The notes under the pieces are model-generated. The model was not told where the DNA came from, ran no database searches, and was given only the letters and a program-made list of their open reading frames with translations. A DNA stretch of 13,629 nucleotides from Deltaproteobacteria bacterium (GTDB taxonomy: Bacteria > Myxococcota_A > Polyangia > Polyangiales > Houyiibacteriaceae), in assembly GCA_027295555.1 (NCBI GenBank), contig JAPUKT010000091.1, positions 1-13,629 of the forward strand, given 5' to 3'. This document shows, one piece after another, positions 7,563 through 13,629 of this stretch; position 1 is the stretch's first letter; every line of letters starts with the position of its first letter. Position numbers and translations under genes: made by a program.

Positions 7563-9308
7563 ATGGGCCCTGAACGCGTCGGTGGCAGGCGAGCGCTCGT
7601 CTACGCGGCGTTCGTCGTCGTGCTCGCGTCTCAGGTGTTCCTCGGACTCTGGGGTGTGGCCGACCAGTGGACCCGCGGCCACAACGGTTGGAACGGCGCC
7701 GCCTACCACAACGGCGCGAGGAACAGCTTGCGCTGGGGCGAGCTGTTCCCGCTTCAATACGACACCGCCAACGTTCCCCCCAAGAAGGAACAGCTCTACA
7801 CACACGCACCATTGGGGCTTCACCTCCACAACGTGGCGAGCGTCAGCATCTTCGGCGACCGCGAGCTGTCGATCCGCCTCGTTGCGGCGTTTTGGAGCGT
7901 TGCTGCGCTCTGCATGCTGTTTGCGGTCGTGCGGCGGCTATGGAGCGATGCTCATGGGCTCTTGGCGGCTGCGATCTACGTCGCCCTACCGATCAACGCG
8001 ATCTACACCAACATGGCCGCCCACTCCGCGGGCTTCATCTTCTGGAGCCTGCTCACGCTCTACCTCTACATGCGCTCGACTGGCGCGGAGCCGTGGCGCT
8101 GGCCTTCCTTCATGCTCTTCCTCGCCGCCTTCACCATGGCCGCCACCTGGGACTGGCCCGCCTACTACGTCGCCCTATGCATCGCCGCCCACTGGACCCT
8201 AGGCGCTAGTGTGGGGGAAAGGAGCACTATCGCTGTCCTGCAGTTAGGGATCTTTTGTGGGTGGGTGTTGCTGCTGTTTGGGGGGCACTTTGCGCTGGTT
8301 GAAGGGTTCACGGGGAACCTCGACGAGCTGACCGGCACGTTCAACGCGCGCAGAGCGCTTTCGTGGCAGCGGTTTCGAACGCACCTTCTCGTGGTCCCGG
8401 AGCTCATGTTCACCGGGTCGATCCTGGGGCTATCCGGAGCATGGCTCGTGGCGTGGGGAGTTCGGTTGGCGCGCGGCAACGCCCAGGCGCGCGACCTCAT
8501 GCCCATCGCGTTTCTCGTCGCCGGGCTGGCCCACTACCTCACTTTTCGATGGAGCGCGATCGTACACTCGTACTGGGCCTGGCCGATGCTTCCGTTCGCT
8601 TCGATTGCCGTCGCGACATCCCTGCTTGCCATCGCGCGCTCGGTCGAGACCCGGGTCGACCAAGCGCTCCAGGGCCGCATGTCGAGCCCTGCGCGGGCCA
8701 GGCTCGCCAGAGCCGGTGCTTTCAGCGTCGCGATCTTCTTGGTGCCTTTGGCCGCTCGCGATGCGCAGATCGTTCCGCAGGGGCGCTATGTGGGAGGATC
8801 GATGTGGTTCTTCACGCCGGTGCGGGGCAAAACAGACACGTACGACTCCGGACGACCGGAGCTCCGTTTCGCCGAACGCGTGAAGGCATGGACGGACCGT
8901 AAGACCGGCGTGCAGTTGCACCCGAGTCTGAAGTCGCGCCGCCTCGAGCCGCGGTTCGACATCACCCTCGATCGGGCGACCTACCGGTGGTCGCCACGGC
9001 CCAGGCCACACATCACCAACGGCCAAGGCGTCGAGGGCTGGGTCTTCATCGCTCCAGTTCAGGAGCTGCCCGAGAACGAACGCATCGACTTGGCAGCCCG
9101 GTATCCGTATCGACAGTTCGACGGATACTTCATGGTCGACCTTCGCACCGAAGGAACGGACATCGAGATCTGGGACGTCGCCCCGCAATCCACAACGCCG
9201 AGCTGGTGGCTCTTCCAAAGCGCGTTCGAGCCTCCGGTCATCGCGTCACGATCGCCGGCCAAAGAGGCGTCCCTCCGAGACAAAGTCAGCCAACACCATG
9301 TCGAGTAA
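7563..9308 (+). CDS. GT-C fold membrane glycosyltransferase (PMT/ArnT-like) with C-terminal soluble domain
   Basis: The 581-residue protein has about ten hydrophobic segments (roughly 10-31, 104-124, 130-148, 152-172, 178-195, 198-215, 222-240, 282-302, 311-352, 384-400). A long first external loop carries DQWTRGHNGWNGAAYHNGARN and YTHAPLGLHLHN (79-90), as in dolichol/undecaprenyl-phosphate-sugar transferases of the PMT_2 type. The expected role is transfer of a lipid-linked sugar to an acceptor on the outer face of the cytoplasmic membrane; donor and acceptor are unknown. Residues 401-581 form a hydrophilic tail, probably periplasmic. The gene begins 33 bases after mcd without a clear ribosome-binding site and overlaps the next gene by 11 bases. 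It may be reached by read-through from the operon, although its function seems unrelated. Codon use changes sharply around 8205-8330. The family call is solid; no specific enzyme is recognised. Confidence 0.75.
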   Translation: MGPERVGGRRALVYAAFVVVLASQVFLGLWGVADQWTRGHNGWNGAAYHNGARNSLRWGELFPLQYDTANVPPKKEQLYTHAPLGLHLHNVASVSIFGDRELSIRLVAAFWSVAALCMLFAVVRRLWSDAHGLLAAAIYVALPINAIYTNMAAHSAGFIFWSLLTLYLYMRSTGAEPWRWPSFMLFLAAFTMAATWDWPAYYVALCIAAHWTLGASVGERSTIAVLQLGIFCGWVLLLFGGHFALVEGFTGNLDELTGTFNARRALSWQRFRTHLLVVPELMFTGSILGLSGAWLVAWGVRLARGNAQARDLMPIAFLVAGLAHYLTFRWSAIVHSYWAWPMLPFASIAVATSLLAIARSVETRVDQALQGRMSSPARARLARAGAFSVAIFLVPLAARDAQIVPQGRYVGGSMWFFTPVRGKTDTYDSGRPELRFAERVKAWTDRKTGVQLHPSLKSRRLEPRFDITLDRATYRWSPRPRPHITNGQGVEGWVFIAPVQELPENERIDLAARYPYRQFDGYFMVDLRTEGTDIEIWDVAPQSTTPSWWLFQSAFEPPVIASRSPAKEASLRDKVSQHHVE

Positions 9309-11325
9309 CCTCGCGAAACGCGTGCTAACGCTGTGGGCGGCATCGTATTTCGGATGCGCGGGATTCGTGCTCGGCGAGCTCGTCATCCGCGGCGAATCGA
9401 TCTCGATGGCGCTGCTCGCGCAGCTTCTTTGGCTGGTACTGCTCGTTTCGCTTCCCGTCTTCGGGGTGGTCGGAGCCGCATGGTGGGTGGCGCCGGCCCG
9501 GGGCACGGTGAAATGGTCGTCGGCCGTAGCGCTCGCATCGCTCGCCATGCTCACCGCGTGGGGCCATAGCGATTTCCTGTTGTCAGGTCCGCACTGGGTC
9601 GCGCATCCGCATCGGACATCGCTTCGGTTGATCCTGGTTGCACTCGTGGGGCTCGCCACAGGGGCCGGATGGACGTGGCTCTGGCTGGCCTACCGAAGCC
9701 CCCAAGGCGTGTTGACGCGGGCGATCTGGCTCCTCGTCAGTGTTCTGGTCGTTGCTGCTTGCTCGTTCGCGATCATCCGGTACCGCGCCTATGACTACTC
9801 GATCGCGCAGCTCGTGTTTCCGGCATGCGTTCTTTGCGCCGCCGTCGTGCATTCCCTCGTCCGAGCGTGGCGACACTGGCCCGTCGTATTGGGGGGCGCG
9901 ACCGCATGCCTACTCTTCGGTCTCGGGTCACAGCTCGATGCCAGTCTGACCGCCACGGGTGAGCGCGAAACGATCGCGAAGAGCCGCGTGGGCGCTCTCG
10001 CAAGGCTGTACCTGCTTCCCCGTCTCGGCGATGACGACGAGCTGTCATCGGGCGGCCTCGACTGCCCGCAGAGACGGCCAGTCGTCCAAGAGGACTTGAC
10101 TTGGGCGGCCCCCGACGCGCGTCGAAACGTGATCGTGGTCACGGTGGACGCTCTCCGTCAGGACGTCGTGGGGATGGTCGCAAACGACCGTCCAGTCACG
10201 CCCGAGCTATCGCGTTGGACGACCTCCGGCGTCTCGTTCGAAAACGCAACGAGCACCTATCCTGCGACACTGTTTGCGGTCGGCAGCGCGTTCACCGGGC
10301 TCAGTCCTGCGGAGCTCTATCTGTTCCCCGGTTTACCGGAGACGATTTTCACTCGCTCGGTCGCGCACGTCGATCGGCAAATCGTGGTGTTACCCGATGT
10401 CAGCTGGTTCCGGTTGCCCATCGTGGCCGAGCTTTTGGTCCGCGGGGTCGACATCGATTTCGTGCCTACGGACCAAACGGCGACCGCAGCGCTGATCCGA
10501 CGCCTCCGTGACGCCCGCACCGACGACGCGACCGTCATGGCGTGGATTCACTACTACGCCCCGCACGATCCGTACCGCGAACACCCGAATTTCCGGATGG
10601 GCGCCGGGAAGAAGAACGCCTACCTCAGCGAGGCGGCGTACTCCGACCGAGAGCTCGGCCGGCTGATGCGCTACCTCGAAGACGACGGATGGCTGAACGA
10701 TAGCCTCGTCGTGTTCTTTTCGGACCATGGCGAGGCGCTCGGAGAGAAGTCCTACTGGGGTCATCACGTGTACCTGAACGGCTGGATGACCGACGTTCCC
10801 CTCGTGCTCTGGCATGCAGACCTGACGCCTGGACCCCGAACCGTCGGGGTCGGTCTCGCCGACGTCGCTCCCACGGTGCTCCACTTCTTGGGCCTCCCGA
10901 TTCCGCAGGGCATTGCTGCGGAGAGCCTTTTCACGCTGAACCCTGAGGACGCGGAGCGATCTTCGTTTGCCGAAGCCTTTCCGATTCGAGGACGCGAGCT
11001 GTTCGACCGCTTTCGCCTCGATCAGCTCGACGATGCCTCGATCCGAGATCGGCTCCGCCAGATTCGTGTCGTGAACAAAGGATACGAGCCGAAGATCGCG
11101 GTCACGCAGGGGCCCCATCGGCTGATTCACCACCAGGCCGCAAATGCCTCTCTTTTCTTCGACCGCGAGACTGATCCCGGCGAAGAACGGGATGTCTCCG
11201 CGAGCAACCCGGAACGTGCCGCGCTTCTACGAGAGAACCTCGCGATGTGGCAGGAAGAACAGCTACGTAGAATTCGCTGTCGCCTGAACCTCAACGGGGC
11301 TGAGCCCGAGTCACTTCATCCCTAA
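9298..11325 (+). CDS. Membrane-anchored sulfatase-superfamily (alkaline phosphatase fold) protein without formylglycine motif
   Basis: The 675-residue protein has about six or seven hydrophobic helices in residues 8-212. An extracytoplasmic catalytic domain of the sulfatase/phosphoethanolamine-transferase superfamily runs from about 275 to 640. Metal-site motifs are NVIVVTVDALRQD (277-289, D284), SDHGEALGE (475-483, D476 and H477) and WGHH (487-490). Where sulfatases carry C/S-x-P-x-R, the sequence reads T320-Y-P-A-T324, so cysteine-to-formylglycine maturation is impossible and Thr320 is the likely nucleophile, as in lipid phospho-group transferases. A transferase or phosphodiesterase acting on envelope glycans or lipids is more plausible than an arylsulfatase. 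The start overlaps the end of the glycosyltransferase gene by 11 bases, suggesting coupling and a shared pathway. The end overlaps the convergent LtaS-like gene by 35 bases. The substrate is unknown. Confidence 0.8.
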   Translation: MSSNLAKRVLTLWAASYFGCAGFVLGELVIRGESISMALLAQLLWLVLLVSLPVFGVVGAAWWVAPARGTVKWSSAVALASLAMLTAWGHSDFLLSGPHWVAHPHRTSLRLILVALVGLATGAGWTWLWLAYRSPQGVLTRAIWLLVSVLVVAACSFAIIRYRAYDYSIAQLVFPACVLCAAVVHSLVRAWRHWPVVLGGATACLLFGLGSQLDASLTATGERETIAKSRVGALARLYLLPRLGDDDELSSGGLDCPQRRPVVQEDLTWAAPDARRNVIVVTVDALRQDVVGMVANDRPVTPELSRWTTSGVSFENATSTYPATLFAVGSAFTGLSPAELYLFPGLPETIFTRSVAHVDRQIVVLPDVSWFRLPIVAELLVRGVDIDFVPTDQTATAALIRRLRDARTDDATVMAWIHYYAPHDPYREHPNFRMGAGKKNAYLSEAAYSDRELGRLMRYLEDDGWLNDSLVVFFSDHGEALGEKSYWGHHVYLNGWMTDVPLVLWHADLTPGPRTVGVGLADVAPTVLHFLGLPIPQGIAAESLFTLNPEDAERSSFAEAFPIRGRELFDRFRLDQLDDASIRDRLRQIRVVNKGYEPKIAVTQGPHRLIHHQAANASLFFDRETDPGEERDVSASNPERAALLRENLAMWQEEQLRRIRCRLNLNGAEPESLHP

Positions 11326-13501
11326 TGACGGTCGGCTCTTTCGATTCGACGCGCTCCCGCATCATCGACAAGGTCGCCTCGTGGAATCGGATTTCGGTCG
11401 CCTCGCCTGCAACCGTCCGCGCGTACAGTTGAACCACGAGCTGACTCGAATCGGCTGGCGCACCGAACGAATAGCTCAACTGCCAGCGGTCACCCCCATC
11501 GAGCCGGATCCCTTTTCGCTCGAAGACCAGATGCCCGTTCATGAAGACGTCTTGGTGAAGGTCGACGGTCGCAGTTGGCTCGCCGAGCACCTCGAGATCG
11601 AAGTCGACCCGGACCATCGTGCCGGCGGGGACACGCAGATATTGCCCTCCCACGATCAGCTTTTTACCGTCTTCCGCGGGGACCCGGATTCTCTCTTCAC
11701 TCAAGAGCACGATCCCGGGGGAGACCGTCATGTCACCCTGCCCGGATCGAGTGAGTCGAGCGACTTCCGCGATGAGCCTTCGCGTTCTCGCCGACGGGGT
11801 CTGCGTGTCGGTCACCGGGCCGAAGATCCCTTCGGAGATCGCACGGGTGCAACCATGGAAGGCTTCGTCGCAATAGACCGTGCTTCCCGTCGGCTCCCAC
11901 ATGATCACTTTGCGGGCATACGTGTTGCCACCAAACAATCGACGAGGCGCGTCGTATCGGCGAAACATGCTCCGTCCGATGAAGTCCCGCGCCCGATCCT
12001 CCATCCCGAGCAGATCTGCCACGGACAGCGCGAGATCGACATGCCCATACAGCTCATCGACCCGCTTCGCTTGCCGCTCCGGGAGCATGACGAGGGCGAA
12101 CGACCAACTCTGGGAGAGGAGTCGTTGCGAGGAGCTCGACGCCTGCGCCGTGCCCGCGGATTCGTCCGAAGTGACGATCACCACCGTATCTCCGAGGATC
12201 CCTTCCTGTTCGAGCTGCGCGAGGAACTCCGCAACCGCGTCATCGGCCCACCGAAAGGCCCTCGCCTGCTCCCCCGCGACGCCCTCGGGCGCGAAGGACT
12301 CGGGAAAGGTGTACGGATGGTGCGTGCCTACGGTCAGAAGCGTCGCGAAAAACGGCTGGTCCTCTCGGTGGAGCTCGACGATGCGCTGAAGTGCCTGCTC
12401 GAAGAACGCCTTGTCGTCGACGCCCCAATCCGTGCGAGCGTAGCTTTGCTGGAACCAAGTATCCCCGATGAGCTCGTCGAAGCCCGCCTTCCGCATGAAC
12501 TGGTCTTTGAGCATGAAACCGAGCGGCGCCGATTGGATGTAAGCCGTCGCGTACCCTGCATCCTTGAAGAGCGCGGGCAGGCAATGGTGTGTGTCCCCAT
12601 ACACCTGCTCGGTCATCTTGGACTGGTCTGTGACGAGCTTCGGATAGTCGCCGCATAGGACTCCGTACTCGCCCCGGTTCGTCTGGCGCTGATGAGAGAC
12701 GACATGAGCGAACAAAATGTGATCCTTGGCGAGCCCGTCGAGCTTGGGCATCTTCGTAGCGCTATTGATGTTCTCGGCCGCTGCGATCGACGGAAGATAG
12801 GCGCCCGAGGCGCCCTCGATCATGATGAGAATCACGTTCGGTCTACCGTCTATCGGACCGACCCAGCGTTCCCCGTCGAGATTCGAGCGAAATACGTCAC
12901 GAACGTCCGCGCTGATCGTGCTGGAGGTGCTCGCATTCGATGAGATCCGGAGGGCTGACAGATTGGCCTGCAGGGCATGACGCTGCCTCCATTCGTCGTG
13001 TTCGTGCGAAATGGGAATCACCACTTGCCCGAAGACCGACGCTGCGAATACCACCCCCAAACCGCTCCACCACGACCGGCCTGCCGGCGCGTCTCCCACC
13101 GCCACCGCAATGATCGACGATACGATCATCAGAACGAAGAGAACGGGGTGTTGCATGTGACGAACCGAGCCCCCGAGGAACGTGGAATCCGCGAGAAAAC
13201 CGGCATGACTGAGCGCGTATAGCGAGTCGAATACCGATACGAACTCGAACATCGCAAAGCTGATAGACACCAGAGCCAGCAGAACCGCGAACGCCGCGAT
13301 CCGCGCCCAAACGCGACGGAGCGATAGGAGCGCCCCGACAAGGACGAGAGTCAGCACTGCAACCGACGAGTCGGCGAGCACCCCGCGAACGTCGACGGGC
13401 AGCCAGCCAAAGCCTTTGTCATGCATCAAGATCAGACGATTGACCAAAGGAGCGGCAGCGCAGACCAGCGCGACGAGCGCCCAGCCCGCCCTTCCCCTCA
13501 C
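11291..13501 (-). CDS. LtaS-like phosphoglycerol transferase family protein with unusual metal site and C-terminal beta-rich domain
   Basis: The 736-residue protein has five predicted transmembrane helices (about 5-26, 43-62, 66-92, 118-137, 145-165), the layout of lipoteichoic acid synthase. The extracytoplasmic sulfatase-fold domain runs from about 215 to 520. LtaS counterparts visible are the metal ligand E229 in LIMIEGASG, the threonine nucleophile T274 in HQRQTNRGEYG, and substrate-site histidines in VGTHHPY (H394, H395). Where LtaS has the metal-binding D-H pair, this protein reads SDES (D446, E447). Residues about 600-715 are beta-rich and resemble a carbohydrate-binding module in pattern only. 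Gram-negative members usually transfer phosphoglycerol to periplasmic or surface glycans. The start is GTG; no ribosome-binding site is clear, but the next in-frame ATG (residue 26) would remove the first helix. The substrate is unknown. Confidence 0.8.
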   Translation of the reverse strand: MRGRAGWALVALVCAAAPLVNRLILMHDKGFGWLPVDVRGVLADSSVAVLTLVLVGALLSLRRVWARIAAFAVLLALVSISFAMFEFVSVFDSLYALSHAGFLADSTFLGGSVRHMQHPVLFVLMIVSSIIAVAVGDAPAGRSWWSGLGVVFAASVFGQVVIPISHEHDEWRQRHALQANLSALRISSNASTSSTISADVRDVFRSNLDGERWVGPIDGRPNVILIMIEGASGAYLPSIAAAENINSATKMPKLDGLAKDHILFAHVVSHQRQTNRGEYGVLCGDYPKLVTDQSKMTEQVYGDTHHCLPALFKDAGYATAYIQSAPLGFMLKDQFMRKAGFDELIGDTWFQQSYARTDWGVDDKAFFEQALQRIVELHREDQPFFATLLTVGTHHPYTFPESFAPEGVAGEQARAFRWADDAVAEFLAQLEQEGILGDTVVIVTSDESAGTAQASSSSQRLLSQSWSFALVMLPERQAKRVDELYGHVDLALSVADLLGMEDRARDFIGRSMFRRYDAPRRLFGGNTYARKVIMWEPTGSTVYCDEAFHGCTRAISEGIFGPVTDTQTPSARTRRLIAEVARLTRSGQGDMTVSPGIVLLSEERIRVPAEDGKKLIVGGQYLRVPAGTMVRVDFDLEVLGEPTATVDLHQDVFMNGHLVFERKGIRLDGGDRWQLSYSFGAPADSSQLVVQLYARTVAGEATEIRFHEATLSMMRERVESKEPTVIRDEVTRAQPR

Positions 13502-13539
13502 ATCGCTGCGATCGGTTTCGATGAGGGGAGTTATGGGCT

Positions 13540-13629
13540 ATGAACCGCGCGAAGAGCAAGTTCACGGGCCACGGAATGACGAAAGCTTTCGCCCCCGCCG
13601 CAGAGCGTAACCGGCAACCGATTCTCGAC
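13540..13629 (+). CDS. DUF938 family protein (SAM-dependent methyltransferase-like), N-terminal fragment cut by window edge
   Basis: Thirty codons are open to the right edge. The translation contains KAFAPAAERNRQPILD (residues 15-30), the characteristic opening of DUF938 proteins, which have a class I SAM-dependent methyltransferase fold and no settled substrate. GAGGGGAG (13523-13530) lies 9 bases before the ATG and decides the start at 13540; the in-frame ATG at 13576 (residue 13) is an alternative closer to the usual family N-terminus. The gene is divergent from the LtaS-like gene with 38 bases between starts. Most of the protein is outside the window, so function cannot be judged further. 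Confidence 0.72.
   Translation, partial: MNRAKSKFTGHGMTKAFAPAAERNRQPILD

Noticed and set aside
11295..11308. Short inverted repeat CGGG-N6-CCCG as a bidirectional terminator
   Set aside because: The stem is only four pairs, no U-run follows on either strand, and it lies inside both coding ends.
9298..11325. Call as arylsulfatase
   Set aside because: The C/S-x-P-x-R maturation motif is missing (T-Y-P-A-T instead), so formylglycine cannot form.
11381..12658. 425-codon plus-strand open frame opposite the LtaS-like gene
   Set aside because: The minus-strand frame has ordered LtaS motifs and membrane helices; the plus-strand translation has neither.

Overview
The window is high-GC, densely coded DNA from a bacterium. 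The gene set (a ScfR/RamB-type regulator, an ethylmalonyl-CoA pathway operon, several envelope polymer enzymes and a DUF938 gene) fits a Gram-negative of the Myxococcota/deltaproteobacterial or alphaproteobacterial kind. This assignment is an inference; no marker gene in the window fixes the taxon.

Left part (1-1442, minus strand): a nearly complete short-chain acyl-CoA-responsive regulator of the ScfR/RamB/PrpR type, whose last residues lie beyond the left edge. It is divergent from a four-gene operon (1679-7529, plus strand): a B12-dependent mutase of the ethylmalonyl-CoA mutase/MeaA type (ecm), its G-protein chaperone (meaB), crotonyl-CoA carboxylase/reductase (ccr) and an acyl-CoA dehydrogenase with the N-terminal extension of (2S)-methylsuccinyl-CoA dehydrogenase (mcd). 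Together these take crotonyl-CoA plus CO2 to ethylmalonyl-CoA, then methylsuccinyl-CoA, then mesaconyl-CoA, which is the core of the ethylmalonyl-CoA pathway for acetyl-CoA assimilation without isocitrate lyase. The epimerase, mesaconyl-CoA hydratase and lyase are not in this window. The 236-base divergent region holds a tandem GAATTTAC repeat, a 12-base palindrome beside an extended -10 box, and a perfect 7-base inverted repeat. These are good candidates for the operators that link the regulator to the operon.

Right part (7563-13501): three membrane proteins that look like surface glycan or lipid enzymes. A GT-C type glycosyltransferase (plus) overlaps by 11 bases a membrane-anchored sulfatase-superfamily protein that lacks the formylglycine motif. 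Facing them is an LtaS-like phosphoglycerol transferase homologue (minus), whose 3' end overlaps the sulfatase-like gene tail to tail by 35 bases. The role of this group in envelope polymer decoration is inferred.

Right edge (13540-13629, plus): the first 30 codons of a DUF938 (class I SAM-dependent methyltransferase-like) protein, divergent from the LtaS-like gene with only 38 bases between them. No rRNA, tRNA, CRISPR array, insertion sequence or convincing intrinsic terminator was seen, and no gene-free stretch reaches 300 bases.
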